This document shows, piece by piece, positions 11,530 through 23,274 of a stretch of DNA of 64,000 nucleotides; the first letter of the stretch is position 1; each line of letters starts with the position of its first letter. The translations under genes and the position numbers were made by a program. Where the stretch lies: assembly GCA_039000515.1 (NCBI GenBank), contig JBCFYV010000012.1, forward strand, positions 85,776,284-85,840,283, written 5' to 3'. The stretch comes from Timema cristinae (lineage: Eukaryota > Arthropoda > Insecta > Phasmatodea > Timematidae). The notes under the pieces were generated by a model. It was not told where the DNA came from, ran no database searches, and saw only the letters and a program-made list of their open reading frames with translations.

Positions 11530-12774
11530 TCACCATTGGAATGGTGATATGCGACAGCTAGCAAAAGCTACTAGATCTACTAGTATGTACCCATTCACCA
11601 AACCATATGATCTGCACATTGAAAGGCAATTTATGTTGAGTTGTTTTCACTTTTGACAGCTAAAACTTTCACAACAAACCATTATTTAATCGTGTTTTTC
11701 TTATAGCCGTTTTAACATTATTGAAACACGAACTTATAAGCATAATCGTTTAGATGTTTATCTTTTTGTGGAAGCGGCATCTGTGGTTCACTTAAAAAAA
11801 TGCTTTACAAACGAGGGATTCTAACGTGCTGCGTTCTCTTCATAAACTAAGATGGCAAACCAGACAAAACGAAGTTAGTTGGTGACGTTCTGACTACACG
11901 CATCGGTTTACTGTTTTACTTTGAAGCTAAAATTGTGTATGACTCTTTCCCTAAGTTACAAAAAAAATATTATTTGTTCTCAGTTATATGAAGATACAAG
12001 TGTGAATATAGTAGGTCTACTTTTTAATTTATTATTTTATGGATTATAATATCTCTTGTTGCCACAACCGTGAAACAAAAAAACAAACATAATAGTTTAC
12101 TAAATATTTTTTGTTCTTTCAATAAGTAACGAAAAGGCCAGTTTTTCAGTAATCATTATGAACAAGATGGCAATTCTCATTTTCTCATGAACATGACTTT
12201 GAGGGTACTTTACGCAGTGAAAATTTAACCCATTTCCATAATTTCTCCGAAACTATTTGGGATACAAAATAACTCATCATTGTAAAATAGTAGTAACTTA
12301 CTATTAAAGATAAAACTCTTTTATTTTTAATATATTTATATAAAAACCATTATTACTGAACTATAAGCAAATAGCTCTATTTTTTAATTCAGGTCTTTGA
12401 AAATCAATTTGTTTATATGCTCTTTTTTCAATTTTTCTGTAACAGTGTTTCTAGATACTAATGCCATAGATTATGTAAGTGACAGTGTATATTATTTCAT
12501 TTATGGTCTTTGGTGTAGTGTTTCTACAACAATGTATGTATTTCTTTTCACAATTCTTAAGAGTTTGTAGTAAATGTCATTTTTAAGATAAAAGCGAAAG
12601 AAAGTCTGTGTGGTGTACCGTACCATTTATTTCTTTGGTTTGAATACTTTTTTTATTTGCCTTTTTGAAAAGAGATTTTTTTTCCCATGTAATATAAATA
12701 AAAAATAAGGGTTTATTTTTAGCACAACTATTAAAACTTATAATATTTTGATCCGACCTTAGATATTTAGAAGC
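11530..12774. other. AT-rich spacer, nothing recognised
   Basis: No coding, tRNA-like or tandem signal stands out. Confidence 0.35.
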
Positions 12775-12928
12775 ATGTCTTCTTATTGGGCTAAGGGACC
12801 CGGATTAAATTCCTTGAATGACCGAAAATGTATCTTTGGTGAAATTGAGACTTCCTCTTTCACAGCGGATCACACGGTTCAGAACGTTAATGTTAGAGCT
12901 CGTCTCACCCCGGATAATGTGAACTCTG
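12775..12928 (+). CDS. Candidate exon with ATG and strong donor, product unknown
   Basis: An open frame starts at ATG 12775 and meets an excellent donor (CTCTG|GTAAGTAC, intron from 12929) after 51 codons plus one base. Just before the ATG lies a weak acceptor (gatatttag|aagc), so this may be an internal exon or a first coding exon. The peptide ends NVRARLTPDNVNS and is of ordinary composition rather than simple sequence. The frame continues to 13068 if the donor is ignored, with lysine-rich residues typical of intron read-through. I do not recognise a family. It lies on the opposite strand from the candidate exons at 13312 and 5687. Confidence 0.4.
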
Positions 12929-13311
12929 GTAAGTACAGTAATACAGCTAGAAGCAGGTGTGGTGTGTTAGGCTGCAGTCACCATAACAAAACAGTGGAAT
13001 CCATACCAGTTAAACAATTTTACCATATTTTAAAAAAATGTAACAAAATTAAAAAGCAACTGTTTTAAAATAAAAACTATAAAATTGATCCCAATTTTTA
13101 TGTTGTGAAATTAATAATGAACAAAAGCGAACTTTGATATTTTTCTGGCTTAGGTACATTTTTCTGTTTATCAGCTGGGCTATTAAATAATCTAAATTAA
13201 TAATATAATGAATGCAGTATTATTGATTCTCCCTACCACGTTGGTACACCTGTCGTTACCAAAGAGCGAGAAATAGAGGTCGGACCGTCTGACTGGCGGA
13301 AGGCGACTCAC

Positions 13312-13481
13312 CTGCAGCGAAGACTGCCTGACTGGAGAGAAAGCCTGGTAGGGCTGATGTCCAGGAGGTAGGGGGGTGAACAGGGTGCCACGGTGGAGAC
13401 TGGGGTGGGGGGGGAAGCCTGTGGGGCCACCACCTCACGCTGCTGCTGGTAGAACTGGGGTAGAGGGGTTGGTCTTTCATC
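13312..13481 (-). CDS. Candidate internal exon, disordered proline/glutamine-rich region
   Basis: This 170-nt GC-rich block has a near-ideal acceptor (gttctatttgtccag|GATG) and donor (GCTGCAG|GTGAGTCG) on the minus strand. Two frames are open. Frame 1 starts DERPTPLPQFYQQQREVV and continues with P/S/T-rich sequence ending in PTRLSLQSGSLRC, which looks like a linker in a regulatory protein. Frame 2 starts with ATG (MKDQPLYPSSTSSS) and is tryptophan- and proline-rich, which is less natural. I favour frame 1 on composition. Frame 2 joined to the acceptor at 5919 would be phase-compatible with the exon at 5687-5919, so the choice is not settled. No family is recognised. Confidence 0.6.
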
Positions 13482-14214
13482 CTGGACAAATAGAACACGT
13501 ATTCAAACAAATCAGTTTTATAATGTTCAGTCAGCCAACAATTCGTGGAATAAATCTGGATTATTTAAATACATATTAGACACGCCCAACAAACATTCTT
13601 GCAAAGGTATCGTTACATAAGAACCTGTGAAATGTATTGATTAGTCACTCGATATTCTTCATTTAGTTTTTAGATGACTTTAGTTGAAAGATAAGCCTAC
13701 CCTTTAGTCTTATAATTAATATAGTGTCTTTAAAAAAAAATGTTTACTACACCTAACCTGCTCATGATTAGCTAAATAAACATTTTACTCCAATAGCAGG
13801 AAGTGAACAGGGCCAACATGTTATTAAATGTGCAGCGCAGCGATTTTCCTTTAGTGACGTAACAATATATCCGTAATAATTGAAGGCGACTACTACATGA
13901 CGTCATTTCAGTCCCTGCTGGTGAGATGTTTGTCCTGTCAGTCGCAGGCCATGCCCATCCTACTATATAGCCAATGCTCCTAAGCTGTGCGTGGTAATTA
14001 TTTATCTCTGGTAGTAACGGCACTTGAAGTGCTGCTCTTGCGCAGACTTTCACTACTAGGACAGTGAATGAGTAGCCCCTTTTATAGTGCTGGATTGGAC
14101 TAATCGCACACTATGTGCAGTCGAACTTTCATAGGGAGAAACTTTTCTGACAGCTTGAGAAGTTACTAGATCTACTTTCACGTATTCATACGTCTAGTAA
14201 TGTGATCTACAGCT
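13482..14214. other. No recognised gene
   Basis: A 93-codon minus-strand open frame (13772-14053) has no recognisable motif. A perfect TGACGTCA lies at 13898-13905. Confidence 0.35.
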
Positions 14215-14840
14215 GTCACTTTTGATGGACATACCAAAATATATAATGTTACATATCGGAGAGTGGTTGGATGTATGTGTGTTATTGCAAAGAATGGAGT
14301 CTCATCGAAAGGGGTAAAGATGGCGGTATATAAAAATGTGTTAACGTCAACATTGTTTTATGTATGTGAAGAGTGGATTTGTCAGGAGAGACACAAGAGC
14401 AAGGTGAATGCGTTTGGAATGAGATATATAAGAAATATATATACTGTACTATGTACTGTACCTATGGACAGAGGCAGTTGTGAATGAATGCTAAAAGAGT
14501 GCGGTTTGAAAGGAAATTCAATAAGTCAATGTGAAAGAAGCGTGTTACATTGGTCTGGGCATGTTGAGAGGATGAGTGTGAATCGAGTGACGATGCAAAT
14601 ATATGAAAGTAGTGTGTGTTGTTCAAAAGGACGTGGCTAAATGTTGTAGACGAATGTGTTAAAATGAGAAACATTAAGAATTTTAAGAATAAAAAAACAT
14701 GTATGACTTGGTTTAAGAATGTTGTTGAAGAAAAGGGAGACTGTAAGGATAAGGAAGTGTGGAGAAGACTAGTAAAGACGGACCAAGTACGGAGTAGCTG
14801 TCTTTTGACCGATACGCACAGTTTAGCACCTAACCCGCAA
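14215..14840 (+). mobile_element. Non-LTR retrotransposon fragment, C-terminal end of reverse transcriptase ORF
   Basis: The translation in pieces follows the C-terminal region of arthropod endonuclease-reverse transcriptases. It has GVKMAVYKNVLTSTLFYVCE (about 14311-14370), then RHKSKVNAFGMRYIRNIY, then MLKECGLKGNS, LHWSGHVERMSVNRV and KDKEVWRRLV. The 'GHVERM' phrase and the order of blocks are diagnostic of that region. Stop codons (14485 and about 14636) and at least one frame change show it is dead. The endonuclease and catalytic palm are absent, as expected for a 5'-truncated insertion. Confidence 0.85.
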
Positions 14841-14849
14841 GGAAATGGC

Positions 14850-14854
14850 GTGAT

Positions 14855-14885
<31 letters not shown>

Positions 14886-15045
14886 TGTAATTTAATGTTA
14901 TGTAATGTAATGTGATGCAATGCGATGTAGCTCAATGTAATGCGATGTAATGCAATGCAATGTAATTTAATGTAATGCGATGTAATGCAAGGTAATGTAA
15001 TGTAATGTAATACAATGTAATGTAATGTATGTATGTATGATCATG
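14850..15045. repeat. (TGTA)n / (AATGT)n microsatellite at the LINE 3' end
   Basis: A short TGTA run (14855-14883) passes into a long imperfect pentanucleotide AATGT/AATGC array and back to TGTA (15027-15038). It directly follows the LINE fragment and may be grown from its 3' tail. Confidence 0.85.
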
Positions 15046-16007
15046 ACCCAAAGTGTAAATCATCAAGGTAAGACTACCATTACCTTTTAGTGCAAACGGG
15101 ATATGCATGACATGACTGGAGACAGAATTGTTACGACTCAAAGTAAGTGTTTCTTTGTTTTAGATTTGATGCGCGGTCCAAGATTTATAGGTCTATTGCT
15201 TAAAACTAAAAACATAAATTTATCAATTAACACCTGTGACCTTAAAGACAACATAGCTTGAAACAAATTTTCTTAGAGATAAAACGAATAACTATTAATT
15301 CACAACGGTGATCACAATGTATAAGGAGCTAGCCTTACAATATAATGTATTTTTTAGTGACGGGAGGTTGAGATTCTAATCTAGGCTTTGTGTATCAAGG
15401 ATATTTTTTTCTAAACAAATTTCCACTTTCTATCCAAGCGAATGTAGATACATTTCTTCTGAACCCCACTTTCCGTATAACATAACTACCCCATTATTGT
15501 CTTCAAATGAAGATATGCCGGAAGGGTAGTAGGATGTGGTGTAGTAAATAACAAATAAGCTTCGCTGTAGGCTAAATACCCCCTCATCATCCTGTCCGCA
15601 TGGATTTGAGAGGTTGAAAATGTTTATGATAGACACTACTGGCACAGCATACTAACATTATAAAAGAGACAAAAGAGTAACCAGTCAGAGTTCTTTAATT
15701 TGTTTAGTTGAACATAACATTTCTCCCGTCGTGAAGGGCTACATATAGGCAGGGGGATAATCCCGGCAGTAAGCTATCAGCTTTAAGGGGGGAATGTAAT
15801 TAAAAGCACTAATCACTCTAGAAGTAAAGCAAATTTCAAAAACCCTTTCCATAGGAAATATGGCTCCCATGAACGTCCTAATTAACTTTGCTGGTACAAA
15901 AGAGCGTCGTTTTATGGACACTCCGTTTAAATAAAGAACAGACCAATTTAATACTTGAATGTGATTCTACGCAATAACCTTACTTACTCCCACACATACT
16001 TTACATA
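15046..16007. other. No recognised gene
   Basis: Short open frames (15430-15645, 15739-15921, minus) have no recognisable product. The phrase gtaccaatgcatttcttct near 15440 is reminiscent of the SINE-A body, but no head or tail could be assigned. Confidence 0.35.
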
Positions 16008-16264
16008 TTTACATCTAACATTGTTTCCAGCCTATGTTCCGAGTTTTTTTAAATTTCAAGCCATATATTTTCCACTACCGGCTTGCTAGGTCTGTCGTAG
16101 CGTCATAAAAGACAGGCACAACATCCAGTCCCCGGCCATTAATTTATCACTGTGAAAGGATAAGCCCACATTTCACCAATGATACATATTTTGGCCATGT
16201 CAGGAATCGAACCCAGGACTCTTAGTTCATTAGGCAGACACGCCACTGACTGCGCCAAGGTGTT
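16008..16264 (-). mobile_element. SINE-E copy, minus strand
   Basis: On the minus strand: a tRNA-like head with A box (ttggcgcagtcagtggcgtg) and B box (gggttcgattcctgacatgg). The body follows (gtgggcttatcctttcac, ccggggactggatgttgtgc, ctgtcttttatgacgctacg). The copy at 44281-44556 has the same order of blocks. Confidence 0.85.
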
Positions 16265-16319
16265 AAGACTCCCACATCTACCGGTGACTGTAACTATTCT
16301 ATATTACATAAATGCTTCA

Positions 16320-16881
16320 AGGCCTAGTTTATGCATTTGCTTCATATCATTCGGGCGTCGACGGTAATTTAGTTTCAATTTTTTAATGCAATGAACACAA
16401 TGGGTCAATTTATGCAATATCGTCTGTTAATGTTGTCGTTGTGGTCTGAAGGGTGAAAGTCGTACCCTAGAGAACTCAACGATAATTGATCGTTGGACTA
16501 TCCTGAGGAGCATTACGGTATATGTACGCATTTATGCAACCGGAGGAAGGTGGCGAGCTTGTCAACCTATCCTCCATCTGAGGCATCCATTCCTCCCTCG
16601 CGATCAACACAAACTCTTTATTCACCCTGTAGCCACCACGTGTTTTGATGTTAGGTTTGATTATTGGATGAAGGTGTCATATTTTCATAATGTTAATATT
16701 GGGTGATACTTTTTAAAATGAACAAAATATAAACACGATTGGATCCATCGTGATACAAGTGCATGGCTGAGGTGGCAGTATTGCAACTCTTTACAGCGAC
16801 TGACGATATAACCGCAATAAAAAAAAGGGACGATAAATTATCGTCGACAACCGGACGATACGAAACACATGCATAAATGAG
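16320..16881. mobile_element. MITE-like element with about 50-bp terminal inverted repeats
   Basis: The left end reads aaggcctagtttatgcattt, then cattcgggcgtcgacggtaa. The reverse complement of the right end reads aggcctcatttatgcatgtg, then cgtccggttgtcgacgataa. The arms agree at roughly four of five positions over about 50 bp. No transposase frame is present inside. No clear target duplication was identified (5' flank ttcaa, 3' flank taagg). Confidence 0.75.
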
Positions 16882-18874
16882 GCCTAAGGGACCGCTTCAC
16901 CTACACCTGCACCAACTAAATATATGAATTATTCAACATGAATGTCAAGTAGATCTGTCTACTACTCTATGGCTTCACCTACTAGCTATGTTATAAAGTT
17001 CCCTACTAGTTTGTTTCTTATAAAATGCTTATGTTGTGCACTAGGTGTCTAGATCATATCGGAACAGACTATATACTTAGGTACACAATGCACGTAGCAA
17101 TCCTTTAAAACAAAGTGAAGCGACCTCTCAACGCCTACAATGAAATCGAAAAAGAAACCGTTTAAAATGGAGTATTTGGGACATATTCTAAAGAAGATAT
17201 AGTTCTCGATTATTATATTAGTAACTGTCTTTTTGTTGGGTAGATTAAAATTTGAAGGCAACCCATGACTTGTCGTGGAGCCGAAAAAAAAAAGTTTATT
17301 TACAAAATAAATTAAATACTTTTAGATTAAATTGTGAACGCCCCTAAAACAGAATAATACATTTCAAATATTAAGGGAGACACATACTATATCTCAGAGA
17401 CGGGCTATAGGCACCCAGAAATCTCAGCTTATTTAAGAAGAGGTTTGTTAATTTATAATATGATTATGGTGAGAGGTAATAACATATTTCTCTATAGTTA
17501 CTAACCTTCAATTTTAAGTCTTATAATTTAAAAGGTGTATAAATATGTAAATTAGTTATTTTTATTCAAGGTATACCGACTGAGCTAAAGTGTCGGACCA
17601 TAAATTAGTTAATATTCAACGATTTTATAAGTTTATTTTCATATCTTTAATACTAAAGTAAATGTAGGTTAATAAACTAGCCTTAATTTAAAATCATAAT
17701 ACATTATTTAGTTGTGTCATAGATGAACATTTTTAGATGAATCGAAATACGTTTTTAAAATAAATATAAAATTAGTGATGTGTATTTTATTGCATTAATG
17801 GGTGCGTTTTGATGTAAATTTGAAGGATTTCAGTTTGCAGAGTAAAATTCAGAGGGGAACATTAAAAAGATTATAAAAAAATTACATTTTTATAGTTTTT
17901 ACGTTGTATCTACGAAAATATGCAGAATCTTGGAAAAGAAGTAAGAGAATTTAAATTTGGTATTTTCTTCCACGAAAATATTGACAAACCAAAGCTCTTT
18001 ACTATAGATAGTAGCGGAGAGATATCGTTTTAAATTCGATAGAAAAAAGTGTAGAAATCACGTAAAAGTACCTATTTTTTATTTTTCCCACAAATCTTCC
18101 CACACTTCTGATCATCAAACCATAATATTACATGACGAAAAAATAAGACCACGTGTAAATCTCTGCAATAAATAATAGAATTGGAGAAAACGAGGTCGTG
18201 AAGTAGGGTATAAACTCATTATTTTTAAAAATAATTTTTACTTTAACCCTGAAATGATGGGTAGTTAGTTTACTGATGATTGATTTTTAAAAAAACTTTA
18301 AAATATTTTAAAAAGCTATTTAAAGATTTTGTTCCAAATGGGGGTGTTTGAAATGACAAATAACTATGTATAATTTATTATAGAATAAAAAGTTGTTTAA
18401 AGGTTTTTTTGCCAATGATTGATTTAAAAAAACTTGAAATATTTCAATTCAAATAAGAATTAATTAAATTGGCCTAGTCTAACTTGAATAAGAAATACAA
18501 CAATGAAAGGATATTAATCTTCAATGAGGCGGTGTCCTTGCTGGTGAAATGCTTTTAATTTCATAGTATAGTGCCAGTTCAAATATTTATTTTCAAATTT
18601 ATAGTATTTGATTTTTTTTAAATATTAGTTGTGTTGGTATTATACACATTAATATACAAACCATCGCAAAGGCTAAAATTGTATTAACTTTGCTATAGAA
18701 ATATAATTGATACTATTTTCAACGTTTTTTACTTTACTTACTGATCTTTAACATACTCGGCCTCAACAGTCAACACTATGATGGAACTTTACGTGTGTTT
18801 CGCAATTATACTTTGTTTGTAACTGTGGGCTACAGCCAAAACGATTAGATGGATTTCGTTCAAATTTGATACTT
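16882..18874. other. Long AT-rich stretch, nothing recognised
   Basis: A fragment at about 17567-17595 (aaggtataccgactgagcta) looks like the inverted 5' half of a SINE-E head. No exon, tandem array or other element was found in about 2 kb. Confidence 0.4.
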
Positions 18875-18875
18875 G

Positions 18876-19145
18876 GATGTTATTTGAGGGGGTCGGGGCT
18901 AAAACATGATAAGCCTCATTAATTTAGATTGAATATTTTCACTATTGAAACGTCTATAAAATATTGAGATCTAGCTATAAAAAATAAGTAAAATATTCAT
19001 GGATATTAGTTATCCTCAAGGTCTTGACTGGCTATAAAAACAACTTGTAATTCAAGTGGTATGCAACCAGAAATCACCGATAACATATTCTGTAGTCAAA
19101 TGAGGGTTATCATGTTGTTGCCTCGACCCCCTCGTTTATGGTCAT
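18876..19145. repeat. Inverted repeat, about 270 bp, possible MITE
   Basis: ttgagggggtcggggctaaa, then acatgataagcctcat (from about 18890) is matched in inverse by atgagggttatcatgt, then tgttgcctcgaccccctcgt (19102-19135). Arms are about 40-45 bp with few mismatches. No coding content lies between them. Confidence 0.6.
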
Positions 19146-20464
19146 ATTACATGAAGAAGTCGTGATTTTAGTTCTAATATTAAGGGTAGTTTAACTGACT
19201 TTTGAAAATTTGAATTATTTCAAAAATGACTCTAACTACTATATTCAAAATGGCTATCTAGGAAGTGTTTTACATAATAAATAACACTATATAATTATTT
19301 TCTGATAAAAATAAATAAAGAACATTTACTGATAACTGTTTTTTTAATATGATATACAATATATGTGTGCGATCATGTCAACTATTTATTTTGTTTTGTA
19401 GATTGAGAATCCTATACGTAATGCGTGATCTTACAAGGAGTCAAATACCGGTGGGGCGAGATTCTTACTTGGGCACTGAAAATATGAAGGACCATGGTTC
19501 AAAACCCGGCCGGGAGAACTGTAAGGATTAAGAGGTTTCGAATTGTGAATATTAAATGAGATTTTATATAAATAAATACATTTTATAAATATATTTATCT
19601 ATATTTTACAATTTAATGGAAAGACGTAAGCCATAAAATGACTTTAGAAAGTTTGTTTGTAGCCATTGTTGGACTTAAAGGGGGAGGGGGCACCTAGGGC
19701 CCCCAAAGATAGTACACACACCTTCAAGAAAGTAAACAATTACTCCAATTTTTTATTGTAGATGGATGTCCTCTTGTTTTGTGCCTACAATAATGTTTTA
19801 CCTCGATTATATAATTAGGCAAAAACAAATTGATGATTGTGCAGCTTAAAATAAATTTAAAGTAAAAATATTGTTTAAGCTTCAAAGATTTACAAAGAAA
19901 AGTTTATTTTATCATCCACAAGTTTTCGCGCTATCTCTCAATGCACTGGTTTCCCTTTTCGGCGTGCGGCGGTTACTCTCAAAGTGTTTCCACGAACTGG
20001 ATGACAGCGCCTCTGTCTCAGCAGTGTCTTTGATACCATTTTTGTTTTCAAATTTATTGTTGCTGTAACTAATTTAGTCAGTTTAGTAACTCTCTAGAAA
20101 CGTTTGGAAGTCAGATTACCGTTGTGTTTGTTCCAGCGCCAGTTTGTGTTTTAATGAAGTAAGTAGAATATTTATACTTTAGAAATAGGCGTAATTCTAC
20201 AGTTTTTTCGGATGTTTTCTCATTATTTGTTTATTTATTTGAGCCATGGGCTTTATGTTGGCCACCCACATACGTAAATCCAGCACTGTGTGTAACTGAT
20301 TTATTTTTGACGGAATTACTTACAATTTCACACTCCCCTCCCAGAGGAGCGACTGTTGTACTATTTACGAAAATAAATTGCCACTTAATATAATAAATTT
20401 ACATGTTTTCTTTCGCTATTCGAACAGTGCCATTTTCTTTTTTCATATTTGAAGTTTTTATGTA
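19146..20464. other. Mostly AT-rich; one tRNA-like fragment
   Basis: At 19430-19517 a B-box-like phrase (ggttcaaaacccggccggga) suggests a SINE head fragment on the plus strand. A more GC-rich patch (19925-20045) carries an open frame without recognisable motif. Confidence 0.35.
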
Positions 20465-20525
20465 AAGAATTATTATTATTAGCACCGCGTCTTACTACCC
20501 GTTCGGGTTGTACGCACTTTATGTA
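20465..20525 (-). mobile_element. Isolated SINE-A/C tail, minus strand
   Basis: A short (ATT)n run is followed by agcaccgcgtcttactaccc and gttcgggttgtacgcac, the inverted shared tail. There is no body, so this is a very short 3'-end insertion or a remnant. Confidence 0.7.
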
Positions 20526-20981
20526 AAGAAGAACTTGTGCACAGATCCTAACACATATAATGATCAAGGCCCTAGATAAATATATTAGACACTGTATTTG
20601 GAGATAGTAATTTTAAAGAAGTTCTTTCCATCGAGTACTGATGACATATACACTACCTATATTAATATTATTTTTACAGTATGTAGAGAAAATGAGGCAT
20701 TTGTTAATATATGATACATAAATTGTATTTGTATTTTCTCAGATAAACTATTGTAATCGTGAACATTTTTGAACTCGAGATTATAATAGAGCTTGATGTT
20801 TTACGGGCCTACAAATTTAAAAAAAAGAAGTTTTAAACCTTCGTACATCCGTGGGTCCAACCCCACCAAGAAACGAGATACAGACAACCTTGATCTCCCA
20901 AACCTCCCAATTTGAATTCCTTAGAACCTCTGTGAGGAAATGTTAATAAGCTCTAATTTTTCAAGAGTGAAGAGGATAATA

Positions 20982-21323
20982 TTACAGATTATATTGCCTT
21001 GGCGTGAGGTTTGTAGTCACGCGACCCGGCCGCGAGACATCACCACCATCGCTCGTGATCCGAATTGGAATCATACGGTGTGTTTGTTGAGTTAGGGAAG
21101 AGAAGGGGGGAATTGTGACTTGAATGGATAATGCCGGTATATATCGAGAGGAAATGCGTGTTTTTTTTACTACCACTGGCGTGTTTATTTGCGCCTCTTC
21201 ATCAACCCAAATTTTGCAGCCTGTTTTAGATAGGTTTATCTTAAGTACACGTCTCCTGTCGAACCGCATGAGGTGTATTATCACTGGATGTTCCATATTT
21301 GGATCCTGATTCCCGACCAGCAC
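20982..21323 (-). CDS. Unassigned open frame, about 113 codons
   Basis: A minus-strand frame without stops, GTG at the window's upstream end and an internal ATG about 9 codons later. Segments such as EHPVIIHLMRFDRRRVLKI and KTGCKIWVDEEAQINTPVVV have ordinary protein composition. The region is more GC-rich than its surroundings. No convincing splice boundaries and no known family were identified. It may be an old transposon-encoded fragment or a chance frame. Confidence 0.25.
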   Translation of the reverse strand: MLVGNQDPNMEHPVIIHLMRFDRRRVLKINLSKTGCKIWVDEEAQINTPVVVKKTRISSRYIPALSIQVTIPPFSSLTQQTHRMIPIRITSDGGDVSRPGRVTTNLTPRQYNL

Positions 21324-21588
21324 AATATAAATCGTGATGGTACTTGATACTTGTGTGCTAGTTATTATTTGGTGCTATATTCTGCTCACATGACACATGG
21401 CACATAAATATAATTTTATCACATATAAAACAAATATTACCTTTATTAATTTAGTTAATTGAGCAACTTTGATTACTTTTCATCTTATGAATAACTGTTG
21501 CCTTTATGGTTAACACAGATTTGGAACGATCAGCACACGTTCCCGTCTCGTAACTGCCAAAACACGAGCCTGACAGATTAATTTATAA

Positions 21589-22745
21589 TTATTCACCTCC
21601 GTAATGTTTGATTGCATAAACGTGAGTTGAAGTAATTAATTCACCTCCGTACTGTTTAACTGTGGAAAAGTGAGTCGGAGTAATTCATTCACCTACGTAC
21701 CGTTTAACTGTGGAAAAGTGAGTCAGAGTAATTCATTCACCTACGTACTGTTAACTGTGGAAAAGTGAGTCGGGGTAATTCATTCACCTACGTACTGTTT
21801 AACTGTGGAAAAGTGAGTCAGAGTAATTCATTCACCTCCGTACCATTTAACTGTGGAAAAGTGAGTCAGAGTAATTCATTCACCTCCGTACTGTTTAACT
21901 GTGGAAAAGTGAGTCAGAGTAATTCATTCACCTCCGTACTGTTTAACTGTGGAAAAGTGAGTCAGAGTAATTCATTCACCTACGTACTGTTTAACTGTGG
22001 AAAAGTGAGTCAGGGTAATTCATTCACTTACGTACTGTTTAACTGTGGAAAAGTGAGTCAGGGTAATTCATTCACCTCCGTACCGTTTAACTGTGGAAAA
22101 GTGAGTCAGGGTAATTCATTCACCTCCGTACTGTTTAACTGTGGAAAAGTGAGTCAGAGTAATTCATTCACCTACGTACTGTTTAACTGTGGAAAAGTGA
22201 GTCAGGGTAATTCATTCACCTACGTACTGTTTAACTGTGGAAAAGTGAGTCAGAGTAATTCATTCATCTACGTACTGTTTAACTGTGGAAAAGTGAGTCA
22301 GAGTAATTCATTCACCTACGTACTGTTTAACTGTGGAAAAGTGAGTCAGAGTAATTCATTCACCTACGTACTGTTTAACTGTGGAAAAGTGAGTCAGAGT
22401 AATTCATTCACCTACGTACTGTTTAACTGTGGAAAAGTGAGTCAGAGTAATTCATTCACCTACGTACTGTTTAACTGTGGAAAAGTGAGTCAGAGTAATT
22501 CATTCACCTACGTACTGTTTAACTGTGGAAAAGTGAGTCAGAGTAATTCATTCACCTTCGTACCATTTATCTGTGGAAAAGTGAGTCAGAGTAATTAATT
22601 CACCTTCGTACCATTTATCTGTGGAAAAGTGAGTCAGAGTAATTAATTCACCTTCGTACCATTTATCTGTGGAAAAGTGAGTCAGAGTAATTAATTCACC
22701 TTCGTACCATTTATCTGTGGAAAGGCAAGTCAGAGTAATTCATTC
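21589..22745. repeat. 48-bp minisatellite, about 24 units, AP-1-like site in most units
   Basis: The unit reads taattcattcacctacgtac then tgtttaactgtggaaaagtg then agtcagag. The first units (21589-21700) and the last four (from about 22550, with acc-ttcg and atttatct variants) are distinct subtypes, while the centre is highly homogenised. Most units keep a perfect TGAGTCA. Because 48 is a multiple of three, a 277-codon frame (21765-22598) with a 16-residue period (SNSFTYVLFNCGKVSQ) stays open. It lacks an ATG at its start and is most simply a by-product of the array. Confidence 0.95.
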
Positions 22746-23274
22746 ATCCCCCTTTGGTTGACTGGGTAAGTGCCATGTCATTCTCATTTTGAGATGTGAA
22801 GTTAATCGTTAGCCACACAAATCTCGGGGAATGGTCTACTAATGAGAAATCAGACACGTACAATATTTCTCCTCTAAAAAAATAATTGTGCCAAGCTTTC
22901 ACTTTCACTTAATAAACCAGCGCATCCCGGTGGATGGAGCAGACTTTAAAGAATAGGTCTTGAAAAAGTTTTTGTTTATGCCGGAAAAATAAATAGCTAA
23001 CCAAATAGTTACATTGTTTCAAATGTAGAGCCATCCTTATAGTAGAATGTGAGACTGTTATGTCTTATACTGGGGACAAGAGTTTTATAGTGTTTGGAGG
23101 GGTCACTAATACATACGTTACATTTCAACTGATACAATAAAATGGTTTTAAAAAATAACAGTTTAAAATACAATAAGGAGTCATTGTAGCTTTTTGGATT
23201 GTTAATAATTAATACTTCCAATTTAAATTCCCCCAATTGGTTCTAAATATAAAATCAATAAGACTACCTGAATG
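22746..23274. other. No recognised gene
   Basis: An open frame (23009-23236, minus) has no recognisable content. Confidence 0.35.

Noticed and set aside
13772..14053. 93-codon minus-strand frame
   Set aside because: Ordinary composition but no splice sites, no motif and no conserved feature visible.
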